DNA from: Aquarana catesbeiana
Lineage: Eukaryota > Chordata > Amphibia > Anura > Ranidae
DNA length: 64,000 bases
Direction: 5' to 3'
Assembly (NCBI RefSeq): GCF_042186555.1
Contig: NC_133324.1
Span: 223,373,145 to 223,437,144, forward strand
Shown here: positions 21,840-34,001 of the stretch, in pieces
Layout: every line of letters starts with the position of its first letter
How positions within the stretch are numbered: position 1 is the first letter of the stretch
The notes under the pieces: model-generated
Told to the model about the DNA's origin: nothing
The model's database searches: none
What the model saw: only the letters and a program-made list of their open reading frames with translations
Program-made: the position numbers and the translations under genes

Positions 21840-22154
21840 CCGTGCAGGCGGCCTTATATAGTGTGGGGTGTGTACTAAATCCCCTGAGCCATAATTGGCC
21901 AAAGCCACCCTGGCTTTGGCCAATTACAGCTCTCTCTACTGACGGCGCTGTGATTGGCCAAGCATGCGGGTCATAGTGCATGCTTGGCCAATCATCAGCC
22001 AGCAATGCACTGCGATGCCGCAGTGAATTATGGGCCGTGACGCGCCACACGAATTTAGCGCGAACGGCCCATAACGTTCGCAATTCGGCGAACGATCGAA
22101 CAGCCGATGTTCGAGTCGAACATGGGTTCGACTCGAACACGAAGCTCATCCCTA
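21840..22154. other. hAT right subterminal region, CGAAC-rich
   Basis: Contains CCAAAGCCACCCTGGCTTTGG (a hairpin), TTGGCCAAGCATGCGG and TGCATGCTTGGCCAA (inverted pair), and an inverted pair GTTCGAGTCGAAC / GTTCGACTCGAAC separated by four bases near 22108-22137. The same layout occurs in the first copy (about 235-535). These are likely transposase-binding and end-recognition sequences. Confidence 0.7.
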
Positions 22155-22162
22155 GTCCCAAA
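22155..22162. repeat. hAT target site duplication, right
   Basis: GTCCCAAA, identical to 15035-15042. Confidence 0.95.
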
Positions 22163-22224
22163 TGAAGACTGCCAATGCCAAGCTCATGGATATCCTTTGC
22201 AGTATTCAGTGGTTACCATTTTTT

Positions 22225-22661
22225 AGGCTTGGTTCACACTGCTGCGCTGTGAATTTGTTCCGTTTTTTGTCCTGTGTGAGGTGCGACAAATATTTCAGGA
22301 GCTGGACATAGCTGCGATTGATATTCTAGCCAATGGAATCATAATGTAAAAAAAAAAAAAAGGTGTTAACTTCCAGTGTACTTCCTGGTTTTTGTGGAGA
22401 GTAGTGTGGTGGAATTCGCACATATGTGAACCATCAATACGATTCAAGAACGATTTACATTGATGTCTATGGAGACTAAATTCGCAACGCAGTAAACTCG
22501 CACAAGACCCTTTTTTTTTATCGCATTCGTAGAGGAATCGCAATGCATGTATGTGAACGACCATCATTGAAAACAATGACTTTAGGGATGACATGCAAAT
22601 TTAAAGTGTTTTTGACGCATCGCATTCGTTATGAACTCGCTTCAGTGTGAACCGGGCCTAA
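22225..22661. mobile_element. MITE with AGGCTTGGTTCACACTG termini
   Basis: Left end TTAGGCTTGGTTCACACTG and right end CAGTGTGAACCGGGCCTAA are imperfect complements. About 437 bp, containing GCGATTG/CGCAAC words and A/T runs. No coding frame. The superfamily is not resolved. Confidence 0.7.
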
Positions 22662-23099
22662 TCCTTCTAATAAACCTGTCTCACAATCTTTCATGAGCTG
22701 TATTACTGCTTCTGTTTGGCATTGTCTTACTGTGTAACAGAATTGATAAATGTCCCCTCCCCCATTATATTTTAGAAACCAAGCACTCATACAGTATACA
22801 GTATACAGGGATGAGGCACCAGATCTCTATCGGGACTCTCTGTGGCCTGTCCCTTTCTGCTAGCCTCATTTCCCTATTTGCCTATCACATTCAGGGCAAA
22901 ATGAGAATCAGAGAAGAGAAGCAGAAGGAGGTGGAATTCACTGAAACCAGATAAAGAGCAGATATTACATTGCATTTTTATGGTAAACCAAGCTTTACCA
23001 AAAAGTACAACAGTGCACACAGTCGTTTGCTTTAAGCATATTATTGCCATATGTGATGTCAACGGCCCTCAGTTTATAACAGAAAAAACATTATGACTA
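22662..23099. other. No recognised feature
   Basis: I see no gene, array or clear element end here, apart from a short ACAGTATACAGTATACAG repeat near 22790. Confidence 0.5.
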
Positions 23100-23103
23100 T
23101 TAA

Positions 23104-23539
23104 AGTGATATTAAAGGCAAGTTTAAAAAAAATAAATAAATAACAAACGCCATATTTACCGTACCTCCTCTGTGCAGTAGTTTTGCACAGAGCAGCCCTG
23201 ATCCTCCTTTTCTGGGGTCCCTCGCCAGCACACCTGGCCCCTCCCCACTGCAAAGTGCCCCCAAAGAAAACAGGTTGCCCAAGCAGGCTCGCTCCTGAGC
23301 CACTGCTCTGCATGTCCATTCACTCACAGAGCCGTGACTCTCTCATCATTGGCTCACTGGCTGTGATTGACAGCACTGCTGTCTCAGCCATTGAGGAGGG
23401 AGAATCCCCAGAGAGCCAAGGCTCTTGTGCACATCGCTGGATCTAGATGGAGCTCAGGTAAGTATTGGAGGGGGGGCTGCTTCACACAGAAGGTTTTTTA
23501 TCTTCATGCATAGAATGGCCTCGAGCCTTTAGAACCACT
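23104..23539. mobile_element. TTAA-flanked dispersed element
   Basis: TTAA at 23100-23103 and 23540-23543 encloses a body starting AGTGATATTAAAGG and ending TAGAACCACT. The AGTG..CACT ends match other TTAA-flanked families here. It shares its core with 9690-10000. Non-coding. Confidence 0.6.
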
Positions 23540-23865
23540 TTAAAGGGTGAGTGCACCTTTCCAGGCAGAATTTTGCTTTTCAAAATAGAAGCCTTTTCTG
23601 ACCAAGCCATCCCAATGTTCTTATCTCTCCCTTACCTAGTCCATGGCAGCCTTCAGTTTGCACCCTCTCTGTTCTGAGCCCTAACCACCCATAGCATCCA
23701 GAAAACGTAATATCCCATCATGCACTGTCTTACTGTAACAGAGAAGAGGGTGTGTTTTACCTCTCTGGACAACACCTCCCTCAGTACTATACCACTTTTT
23801 TTTCTTTCATTAAGGTGATCATACACTGTACAATCAAATTGTACAATCTCCTTTAGATCTACCAT

Positions 23866-24173
23866 CAGTGGCGGCTGGTGTTTTTTTTTTTTTTTTGGGG
23901 GGGGGGAGCAAACAACCACCCCCCCACCCCCCGCTGTCAGTACAGTCAGTCGGTCATCCAGCTCCGCACTTACCCCATCTAGGTTGTGGCTGGTGGCTTC
24001 TATCGCGTCTCCTCCTCCTCTGCATCATGGAGGCTTCTGCTGTGCGTCTCCTCCCTCCTCCTTCTATGCATCCAATAGGATTGCCCTTCCTTTCAGCCAA
24101 TCAAGTGATTAGGGGGCTGGACGCATGGATGGGGGGGGGCACCCGTGCACCCCTAATGGATGGGCCGCCACTG
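23866..24173. mobile_element. hAT-type MITE, CAGTGGCGGC termini
   Basis: 308 bp starting CAGTGGCGGCTGGTG and ending GGGCCGCCACTG. The 8-bp flanks are TCTACCAT (23858-23865) and TCTGCCAT (24174-24181), seven of eight identical, the hAT target size. The interior has long T, G and C homopolymers. Copies or fragments of the family: 39929-40470 and parts of 25850-26200. Confidence 0.82.
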
Positions 24174-24181
24174 TCTGCCAT

Positions 24182-25550
24182 TAACTATGTAGTACAAATG
24201 CCTAACTGATTTGATATAATTGAATAGATTTTTCAGGTGGATCCTCTTATTCCATAGTTTTGGTAAATCTAAAAGAAATTGGTACAAAGACTGTACAATC
24301 AGATTTGAAGAAGTGGTTGGAAACAGGCTGTCATTGTTCTTGTGTGAACACACCAATTTTATTTTCAGGCACCATTCACACCTGATGTAATGAGAGCACA
24401 CATTTTTTGGTGTGACACGCATTGGGCAGCCCATTAATCTCAATGGGCTGCCCTACCAGTGACAAATGTAGCACAGTAGCTCATCAGCATTTTCTCATGT
24501 TGTGGTTTGCATGGATTTTAACGCGTGTTTTGTTGCGCTTGTTGCGCGTTTTTACACATGGCAAATGCATGCTTGCTTCTGCGTTTGGGTTGCTGTTAAC
24601 AATTAACGGCACCAAAATTGCAGATAGTTCAATTCAGTTGTATAAATACACAATACAATCTGATTGTACAAATTCTGTACAATCTCCTTTAGAGTTACCA
24701 AAATGATATATTGGAGGATAAACTTATAAATCTAACCACTTTTTTTCCAGTCAGGCAGACCCTTGCACTACACAGATGATGGTAAATCCAAAGGAAATTG
24801 TACAGCCAGATTATATAGTGTATGGTGAGCTTTACAGACTTCCAGAGACACACTTTTTCTGTTTACAATACTATAGCTCTTTTCAACATAGGCTAGTATG
24901 TGATCACCCAGCTCCTGCACATGCTGCCAAATGATCTATCCAAGAAGAAGGTAAGGTACAATACACTCAATTAGCAGAGGAAGAAACTGGCTGTGTATTG
25001 AGGGAGAACAGTGCTCAATGACATTGCCTGCATTGGAGAAGCATGAAACTATGGACGTGGGTAGGAGCAGTGCCGGAACAAGGTCATCTAGAGCCCAGGA
25101 CAAACATACAAAAACTGCACCTCCGCCCAAGATGTATGAGCATTATGTGTCAGCAACCCCCCCCCCCAAAAAAAATAATCAAGCACTAATCTGCATGCTT
25201 ACCCATCTAATTATAAATCCCCCCTCCTCCCAGTACACATCTGCCCCCCTATCTCCAATCCAAGTTGAAATCCTCTCTCTCCCCAAATCCCCCCCCCCCA
25301 AAAAAAAAAAAATCACTCCTCCTTGCACAAATCATCTATCCCTCAAATTTCTCCTCCAAGCTCTAAAATATAGATATAGAAAATGCTTTTTCTTTTATGC
25401 ACCAGAGGTACATTCATGGTATATTGGTACATAGGAAGCTGGAATTTAGAAAAAAAGTGAACTTAGCCTTTAAAGTAGAAATAAGGCAACACAATTTTTT
25501 CATTTTTGAATAGAGTAGGAGGAGTACGCCTGTCAGTTTTGTTTTCCAGC
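24182..25550. other. Fragmented MITE-derived DNA, no gene
   Basis: The words TTGTACAATCTCCTTTAGA (23830s) and ATTCTGTACAATCTCCTTTA (24660s) recur in this area, pointing to a disrupted foldback repeat. 24370-24600 has a CACCATTCACACCTGATG start typical of another MITE. 25150-25320 is C- and A-rich. No protein domain is visible in the short frames. Confidence 0.5.
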
Positions 25551-26079
25551 TGTAGCCCATTGGGGAGATTTCTCTTCCTTATCCATAGTCAAAACAAGAA
25601 ATTAAAGGAAATCCCTCCAAAGTGAGGGAATCCTTGGTTGCCACCAGAATACCCAGAACAAGTGTACCCCATTGGAAGATTTCCCATCCATTTCTGTTCT
25701 GGTGAAAACCTTGAATTTGGATTTTCTTTTATCTTCATCTTAGGTGATAAAAGTAAAAAGAAAAAATAGAGAGGGTCACAGACAGCAGTAAAAACCTGAC
25801 AGGTGTTGTAATCCCTCTCTATTCTCTCTAAAACTAAAAAAAAGCAGCGGCTCCTGTGTCCTCTCCTCCATCATGGCGGCTTCTGTTGTGCGGCTCCTCC
25901 CCTCCTTCTAGGCATCCAGTACGATCGCTTGTCCTTTCAGCCAATCGGGTGATGGATCTCAAGACCCGCTTCCTGATTGGCCGGGAGGAGGATCAGTGTT
26001 ACAATATTAATTCGCTATTATAACACACCTAGGTGGGCTCGGTTCGCATTCTCTGCACCCCAAGCCCACCCTATTTTGA
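25551..26079. repeat. Segment S1 of a local tandem duplication
   Basis: Repeated at 27831-28358 with only a few substitutions and one single-base length change. It includes the GTAGCCCATTGGGGAG repeat and a degenerate copy of the 23866-type MITE. It forms the outer end of the duplicated unit. Confidence 0.93.
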
Positions 26080-26836
26080 AGCCTATTAATGCCTCTGGCT
26101 CTAATCAGGTGCTTCAAAAAAACACCCCCGCCATTGAAATTCATGCATCATGGGAGTGCGGCGCCAGTGCCCCCCTAATGGACCCCGGGCATGACCAAAA
26201 AAGATTGGCTCCCAATCAGCCCTGCTGGGTTGAATGAAAAAAAAAAAAAAAAACTAGTAACGTGTACCAAGCTTTACCTATCGACCCTTTTAAAACAATT
26301 ATAAAACTTGGAAAACAAAAGTCCTAAAGAAAAACATTGATCAGTAGACGTCACCAGTCTGGGTGCCACATGGCAATTTTCTTGGTAATAAATGTCAACC
26401 ACCTCCTGCTGTGTTTAATAAATGAATGGTGTTCAAATGCTCTGCTGCCTCCAGTTATTCTAATTACTATTATTAACGTAATTCCATATTCACGGCATTA
26501 AACTGTAAAAGAAACTCATGCAGCGTGAAGCCATTAGAATTATATAAGCTTTGTTCTCTGCAACATATAATGTAGGAAAAAGTGTTTTAATTAAGTCTTC
26601 CATGGCCTTGATAAATTCCAGCATTTGAAGTGGAAAAACTGTGACCAAATATGTAATATTGAAATTTACTTACAATCATATACTTATTTTTTTTATTTAT
26701 TTCTAGGAAGAGATAACGCAGTAGTCTGGCTCCACTGACAGAAATCGGTAGAGACCTATTTTAATGAGAAACTATTCCACTTGCCGAACACTCTATAGCA
26801 GTTTGACTGCTACAGGGCAGCCTTGCTGAGCACAAT

Positions 26837-27253
<417 letters not shown>

Positions 27254-27266
27254 GTCTCCCCTCTTT
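27254..27266 (-). promoter_or_regulatory. Polypurine tract of the ERV
   Basis: Purine-only tract on the minus strand, immediately before the LTR start. It would prime plus-strand synthesis during reverse transcription. The sequence just upstream of it is shared with the duplicated copy, but the second copy of this tract has been deleted. Confidence 0.65.
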
Positions 27267-27833
27267 TGATCAATATTTTGATCACTAACCATACCTGCTA
27301 TCACCTTTAACCTGGAACCTCCACACGCTTAGGTGGAGGTAGTCCTGGCCAAAGAGGCAAAAACTCCATTGTGGAGAAAATAATAGCTGAGCAGCTTTTT
27401 CATTACAAAATGACTTTTCATTGTGAAAAACAAATGATTGATAAGACATATTTACAGAGTTATGGCTGTACACTCCTGTGGCCAGAATGGCCTTCTAGCT
27501 GAATTGTGGACATGCTGACTTATCAGCATATGTAAACACAGACAATTCTACATAAAATGGAAGACGTACAAAAGACAAATATGACTTCAACATGGCTGAA
27601 CTACTTTTCAAATATATATATATATATCCCTTACAATTAAAGTAATTGAATCAAAAAGTACCCTAGACTGTGATCACAAGAGGGAAACAAATCAAACACA
27701 GAGATTTCTTTAATTTAGTCATTTTTGCAGTGTCTGGTGTGGATCCAGGTGACTTTTCCTTCAAGTTTTGCAAAAACTGTACATGAAATAGATGCTGTAT
27801 TGAGTCTCCAAACATTTCCTTATATATAAATGT
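27264..27833 (-). pseudogene. ERV segment S2: integrase C-terminus and env start (duplicate)
   Basis: On the minus strand, around 27690-27790, is the end of a retroviral integrase C-terminal domain with the conserved W-I-H..H pattern, followed by a stop. A new ATG overlaps that stop and opens a short hydrophobic stretch resembling an Env signal peptide, the usual pol/env overlap. Env breaks off after a few dozen codons, and only about 400 bp of degenerate sequence remains before the PPT. The block is repeated at 28353-28918 with few differences. It is contiguous with the LTR, while the other copy is contiguous with the rest of pol. Confidence 0.7.
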
Positions 27834-28358
27834 AGCCCATTGGGGAGATTTCTCTTCCTTATCCATAGTCAAAACAAGAAATTAAAGGAAATCTCTCCAA
27901 AGTGAGGGAATCCTTGGTTGCCACCAGAATACCCAGAACAAGTGTACCCCATTGGAAGATTTCCCATCCATTTCTGTTCTGGTGAAAACCTTGAATTTGG
28001 ATTTTCTTTTATCTTCACCTTAGGTGATAAAAGTAAAAAGAAAAAATAGAGAGGGTCACAGACAGCAGTAAAAACCTGACAGGTGTTGTAATCCCTCTCT
28101 ATTCTCTCTAAAACTAAAAAAAGCAGCGGCTCCTGTGTCCTCTCCTCCATCATGGCGGCTTCTGTTGTGCGGCTCCTCCCCTCCTTCTAGGCATCCAGTA
28201 CGATCGCTTGTCCTTTCAGCCAATCGGGTGATGGATCTCAAGACCCGCTTCCTGATTGGCCGGGAGGAGGATCAGTGTTACAATATTAATTCGCTATTAT
28301 AACACACCTAGGTGGGCTCGGTTCGCATTCTCTGCACCCCAAGCCCACCCTATTTTGA
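27831..28358. repeat. Segment S1' (second copy of 25551-26079)
   Basis: Near-identical copy of S1 lying between the two copies of the ERV segment. Its right edge joins S2' at TTTTGA, a word present at the matching place in both parents (26074-26079 and 27264-27269). Confidence 0.93.
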
Positions 28359-28918
28359 TCAATATTTTGATCACTAACCATACCTGCTATCACCTTTAAC
28401 CTGGAACCTCCACACGCTTAGGTGGAGGTAGTCCTGGCCAAAGAGGCAAAAACTCCATTGTGGAGAAAATAATAGCTGAGCAGCTTTTTCATTACAAAAT
28501 GACTTTTCATTGTGAAAAACAAATGATTGATAAGACATATTTACAGAGTTATGGCTGTACACTCCTGTGGTCAGAATGGCCTTCTAGCTTAATTGTGAGC
28601 ATGCTGACTTATCAGCACATGTAAACACAGACAATTCTACATAAAGTGGAAGACGTACAAAAGACAAATATGACTTCAACATGGCTAAACTACTTTTCAA
28701 ATATATATATATCCCTTACAATTAAAGTAATTGAATCAAAAAGTACCCTAGACTGTGATCACAAGAGGGAAACAAATCAAACACAGAGATTTCTTTAATT
28801 TAGTCATTTTTGCAGTGTCTGGTGTGGATCCAGGTGACTTTTCCTTCAAGTTTTGCAAAAACTGTACATGAAATAGATGCTGTATTGAGTCTCCAAACAT
28901 TTCCTTATATATAAATGT
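28353..28918 (-). pseudogene. ERV segment S2': integrase C-terminus and env start
   Basis: Copy of 27264-27833 that lacks the following PPT and LTR. It differs by a handful of substitutions and a 4-bp shorter TA run. Because 28919-30650 continues upstream into integrase, this is the copy in its original pol context. Confidence 0.7.
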
Positions 28919-30650
28919 CTCTTAACAATCCACAAGTTACCTGGCTTTCATTTTAGATCCTTCCAAACTTTGGAATTGGGGAATTGAAAACACATAAATG
29001 AGTTTGTCAAAAAACCTTAAAAGATCAGCAACGTTCTCTGTGAGATCCGAATGAAGGACTTCAGCTGCTGAGACAAAATATAAGCAAGTGAGAAACACAC
29101 TCCAAAACCAAATCCCATAGGGAGAGAGTCCAACATCCCCCTTAGGGGCTTCATAAAATATAAGAAAACATTCAGGCAAAAGTTTTCTAGTTTGTTACTC
29201 TACTTTGTCGGCTACATTGTAGACAGCAGGGAAAACTTCTAGTAAGGACTCTCCTATAAAAATGATTTCCTCTGTTACTCTCTGTATTTTCTGGCACTCT
29301 GTACTTACAAACCTCTGATAACACTTTTTACTGTGGCCTTTGCAGTAGCATTTGCCACTGGACTTCCAGAAAACATGTCCATACAGACAAAATGCATACT
29401 TGTAAGATCCTGACTTGGGCATCTGGATATATCTTTTTTTTTTTTTAATCTCTGGAAGGGATGTTCAGCTTTTGGTAACACCTTTGGTAACAGGTAAAAC
29501 AAGAAGTGATATGTTATAAAAACAACTGTGGTGAACCCTGGCTCTATCCCACACTCATTTACTAAGGCAGCCATAACTGCTTGTGACTGATGACACGGTC
29601 CATGTGTCGAGCTGGAGGGAAAAGAGTGGCTGGCAGACATAAATGATCACCTTTTCCAAAGTCCTGTTTCATAAGAAGTTGCCCCCTGTGGACCACTTGT
29701 TCTTCTCGTTCTGGGGTCCTTAAAGTTGTATTATTAATCCCAGCTATACTGGGCCAGAACTAGGGTGGAATCTGTGAGTTGCACAGACCCATCAAGTGTC
29801 CGGGGCTGTGAATGCAGCATCCTTAGTCACCTGGTCTGCTTCCATGTGTGAAAGTTAATATGGCTACCTCAGCAAGAACCTGGAAGGCTGAAAACAGCCA
29901 ATCAAATTAACTTGGCATGCTTTATTGGTTTACCTGCCGAAGTAAAAACAAACTTCTGGCCCTTCAAATGGAACTAAAAGCTCTCGATATCTGGACTATC
30001 TATATAAATATATACTCTTTTTATAGCTCACAGGCTTTGCTAAAACATGGAGCTCTGCTTCTTGAGCTGGGGAAAAAGGATCCAATGACTTTGAATACAG
30101 AGTATCTTTCTGGGTGATAAACTGCATCATCAAATCTACAAAAAATGTAATATCTGGGTCTTCAGGGAGTGTGTCCTGCACTGGGCTCACAGCAGCTGAT
30201 TCCTACTTCCTCAATTCAACACATGTGTCTTCCTTTGTCTCCAGCCTCCTCCAATAGAGGCAATAAGGTGGCTGGATTCAAATGTACGCATTTTTCATTG
30301 TTAGATTTGTACATAAACAAACTCATATTTTAAACCTTTCATTAGACAAACATTTAGTTAGCTGTATATTTGCTGCGCAGAATGTCGGACCATTAAAAAT
30401 TAAATGTTTGACCAAAACAATATTTAACTTTGTCTAATAGCACCTTTGCATAAAAGCTGCAGCTCTGATATGTCGGGATGAACCCTTCTTTACTGGGTCC
30501 AGCTACATAAATATATTACAATGGCTTGTTTTCTATCATGCTGTTTGTGTAAGAACTCCAGTTTCATGTTTCAAAAGACAACTTTTTCCTGGCAATATTA
30601 TAATAAATGATAACAATATCGGTCATGGAGAGATGCCCATAAATCCAAAA
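28919..30650 (-). pseudogene. ERV pol remnant: RT connection, RNase H, integrase
   Basis: Minus-strand fragments in several frames give, in genomic order from high to low coordinates: a weak RT connection stretch (about 30650-30290); a short conserved segment with NPATLLP that links RT to RNase H in gammaretrovirus-like pol (near 30270); RNase H with a conserved acidic start and the S-AQ-AEL pattern (30190-29996); more RNase H (to about 29800); an integrase core with a DMFSG-type catalytic region (near 29400); and a later integrase motif SPYGI (near 29120). Frames are broken by many stops and shifts. The order and motifs fit a gamma- or epsilon-like ERV. Gag is not seen; upstream parts have been lost or are unrecognisable. 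Confidence 0.68.
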
Positions 30651-30998
30651 TATTCTTCTGCTTATACCACTGCACTTACAAGGAAAAGGGGCACATAATT
30701 AAACAATCCACACATTCTGCTTTGGATTTCAAAAATAAAAATAGATAAAAACAAAAGGACCAACAATCTGTATGATGGACCAGAAAGCTACTAAAACAAC
30801 TAAAAAACAACTGTCTGCAGGTGGCATCTATCCTAACAGGGTGTGTGGACTTGATGTGATGGGTCTGTTATATTTAAATTGTATTTATTATAACTCTCAC
30901 ATCATGGACTGCACATGACTGCACAAGTTATTATCAAAAACCTTAAAATTTCATTTTTGTAGAAAAACTTCTTATGTATCCCATCCATCTTGGATTTG
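30651..30998. other. No recognised feature
   Basis: Possibly more decayed ERV pol, but I see no motif that would support it. Confidence 0.4.
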
Positions 30999-31002
30999 TT
31001 AA

Positions 31003-31884
31003 CCGCTTGCCGACCGCCTCGCGCAGATATACTGCGGCAGAAGGGCTCGTACAGGCAAAACCACGTACCTGTATGTTGCCCTTTAAGAGGCGGCCAGCGG
31101 GCGCGCGCCAAGCTCCGTGAGTCGGGTCGCGGGTCCCGCGGACTGGATCGCCGCGGGGATGCCCGCGATCGCCTCACGGGGAGGAAGAACCATCAGCATC
31201 TCCCCGTTCTGCCTAGTGACAGTGTCACTCGATCTCTGCTCCTTGTCATCGGAGCAGAGATCAGTGACATCACACACACAGCCCATCCCCCTGACAGTTA
31301 GAAACACGCCCCTAGGACACACTTAACCCCTACACTGCCACCTAGTGGTTAACCCCTTCACTGCCAGTATAATTTACACAGGAATCAGTGCATTTTATTA
31401 GCACTGATTGCTGTATAAATGACAATGGTCCCAAATATGTGTCAAAAATGTCCGATGTGTCCGCCATAATGTCGCAGTCACAATAAAAATTATAAAAAAA
31501 AAAAATTAATAAAAATGCCATAAAATTATGCCCTATTTTGTAAACGCTATAAGTACGCAAAAATATGTAGAAGAATACGTATCGGCCTAAACTGAGGAAA
31601 AAAATTTTTTTTTATATATTTTTGGGGGATGTTTATTATAGCAAAAAATAATGTGTTTTTTTCAAAATTGTCGCTCTATTTTTGTTTAAAGTGCAAAAAA
31701 TAGAAACCGCAGAGGCGATCAAATACCACCAAAAGAAAGCTCTGTTTGTGGGAAAAAAGGAACGTCAATTTTGTTTGGGAGCCACGCCGCACGACCGCGC
31801 AATTGTCAGTTAAAGTGATGCAGTGCCGAATCGCAAAAAGTGCTATGGTCAGGAAGGGGGTAAATTCTTCCGGGGCTGAAGTGG
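31003..31884. mobile_element. TTAA-flanked non-autonomous element, copy A
   Basis: TTAA at 30999-31002 and 31885-31888. The left end is CCGCTTGCCGACCGCC and the right end GGGGCTGAAGTGG. Internal order: GC-rich part with CGCGGGTCCCGCGG-like words, then CACTGCCAGTATAATTTACA, GTCGCAGTCACAAT, AAATACCACCAAAAGAAAGC, and CACGACCGCGCAATTGTCAGTTAAAG. 882 bp, no coding frame. Copy B, 40 bp away, has the same order. Confidence 0.82.
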
Positions 31885-31928
31885 TTAAGTATATGACAGC
31901 TGTATTCCAAATAACAACCTCATCTTAA

Positions 31929-32877
31929 CCGGTTCCCGACCAGCTCTTGTACATTTACGTCGGCAGAATGGCACGGCTGCGCAAAGTAACGTACCCGTAC
32001 GTTACTTTGAATTTGCCGCTGTGTGCGCGCGCGCCTGCCGCGGTCTCCGTGAGTCGGGTCGCTTACCCGCGATCGCCTCACGGAGAGGACGAACGGGGAG
32101 ATGCTGTTTACAACGGCATCTTCCCATTCTGCCTAGTGAAAAGTGTCACTCGATCTCTGCTCCCTGTCATCAGAGCAGAGATCATTGACATCACACACCA
32201 GCCCATCCCCCTGACAGTTAGAAATCACTCCCCTAGGACACACTTACCCCCCCCGCCCCCTAGTGGTTAACCCCTTCACTGCCAGTGTCATTTATACAGG
32301 AATCAATGCATTTTTATAGCACCGATTGCTGTATAAATGACAATGGTCCCAAAAATGTGTTAAAAAATGTCCGACATGTCCGCCATAACGTCGCAGTCAC
32401 AATAGAAATCGCTGATCGCCGCCATTACTAGTAAAAAAAAAAAAAAATTAATAAAAATGCCATAAAACTATCCCATATTTTGTAAACGCTATAACTTTTG
32501 CGCAAAAAAATCATTAAACGTTTATTGCGATTTCTTTTTACCAAAAATATGTAGAAGAATACGGATCGGCCTAAACTGAGGAAAAAAAATGTTTTTTTCA
32601 TATATTTTTGGGGGATAATTATTATAGCAAAATGTAAAAAATAATGCGTTTTTTTCAAAATTGTCGCTCTTATTTTGTTTATGGCGCAAAAAATAAAAAT
32701 TGCAGAGATGATCAAATACCACCAAAAGAAAGCTCTATTTGTGGGAAAAAAAGGATGTCAATTTTGTTTCGGAGCTACTTCGCACGACCGCGCAATTGTC
32801 AGTTAAAGCGAAGCAGTGCCGAATCGCAAAAAACGCTCTGGTCAGGAAGGGGGTAAATCCTTCCGGGGCTGAAGTGG
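31929..32877. mobile_element. TTAA-flanked non-autonomous element, copy B
   Basis: TTAA at 31925-31928 and 32878-32881; starts CCGGTTCCCGACC and ends GGGGCTGAAGTGG. 949 bp, same orientation and same internal order as copy A, with moderate divergence, so the two look like independent insertions and not a fresh tandem duplication. Confidence 0.82.
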
Positions 32878-32881
32878 TTAA

Positions 32882-33539
32882 TCTAAACTAATCCCATTCA
32901 TTACAAATTTCCCCATTAACCTGGATTTCATTTCCAACCACAGCATGTCTAAACCAGTTTCAATATATCTATTTTATTAATAAAATTGTTAAACTCATAT
33001 TAGAAATTAATACTCATTATTACTTAATTTTACTTAATTTCCCTTTTTTAAATGCACTGTTTCCACTATCAAAAGATATTCAAATTGTGTAATACACGGT
33101 CAAATGTAACCTTCATTTTACCATGTTTGGAAAACAGATTTAAAAAATAATTGTGATCACATTGTTTATCATTAGATTCGTTACCCCGGCACATTTTGTT
33201 ATAAATGTTTTGTCTAAAAAACTGGAATGTTTTGTCTAAAAAACTGGAAACTAAAGGTCCCAGCATTCACACACACATACACGAATATATCTCTCTTAAA
33301 TCGCTTATTTTTTCCCATTTGTACACAACACATGCATATCATTCTCTCACTTTCTTTTAACTCTTTAATATTTCCCTGCTTAAATTCTGCTTTCCTTATT
33401 TTTTTCAGATATCCTTTATATCTAGCTTCTATTATCAGACGGGCAGCCAGAGTGCTCATCCCATCTTCCCTCTCTGACAACATATAAAGTATTCTGTTTT
33501 AACTCTCATTTCTTTGTTTCTTGACTTTACTAGTTGTAG
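32882..33539. other. No recognised feature
   Basis: AT-rich. A direct repeat of TTTTGTCTAAAAAACTGGAA occurs twice around 33210-33250. No gene or element boundary is evident. Confidence 0.5.
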
Positions 33540-33559
33540 TGCCTGACCCCAAATTCATC

Positions 33560-34000
33560 CCACAGTACTGATCACTTTATTGGTGTCACTGGTCCCAGAA
33601 AAGTGTCAAAAGTGTCAGTTAGGTGTCCGATTTGTCCGCTACAATATCGCAGTCCCACTATAAGTCACTGATCGACGCCATTACTAGTAAAAAATAAAGA
33701 AAGAAAGAAAAATTCCATAAATATATCCCATAGTTTGTAGACACCATAACTTTTGCGCAAATCAATCAACACACGCTTATTTAATTTTTTTACCAAAAAT
33801 ATGTAGCAAAATGCATATTGATAAAAATTTGATTTTTTACATTTTTTATTGGATATGTTTTAAAACAGAAAGTTAAAAATATTGTTTTTTTTTTTTCAAA
33901 ATTGTCGGACGATTTTTGTTTATAGCGCTAAAAAAAAAAAAAAAAAAAAGAAAGAAAAATGCAGAGGTGATCAAATACCACCAAAATAAAGCTCTATTTG
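33560..34000. mobile_element. TTAA-family element fragment, copy D
   Basis: Internal part of the same family as copies A and B: GATCACTTTATTGGTGTCACT, TCCGATTTGTCCGC, CGCAGTCCCACTATAA, then AAATACCACCAAAATAAAGC. Both termini are missing. The minisatellite begins where the right end should continue. Confidence 0.7.
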
Positions 34001-34001
34001 T

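Larger units (their letters stand above)
15043..22154 (-). mobile_element. Complete hAT transposon with perfect 8-bp target duplication
   Basis: The 7112-bp element begins TAGGGATGAGC (15043) and ends GCTCATCCCTA (22154), a perfect 11-bp terminal inverted repeat. It is bounded by identical 8-bp copies of GTCCCAAA at 15035-15042 and 22155-22162, the target size of hAT transposons. Both subterminal regions are crowded with CGAAC/GTTCG words in both orientations, likely transposase contacts. Inside are a single open transposase frame on the minus strand (16918-20247), a 142-bp tandem array downstream of it and a 57/69-bp minisatellite upstream. The intact flanks and open frame imply recent insertion. 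A second copy's right end is at 1-535. Confidence 0.95.

Noticed and set aside
27285..27473. 62-codon frame repeated exactly at 28374-28562 as a small conserved gene
   Set aside because: The identity is due to the recent segmental duplication, not to selection; it lies in ERV 3' sequence.
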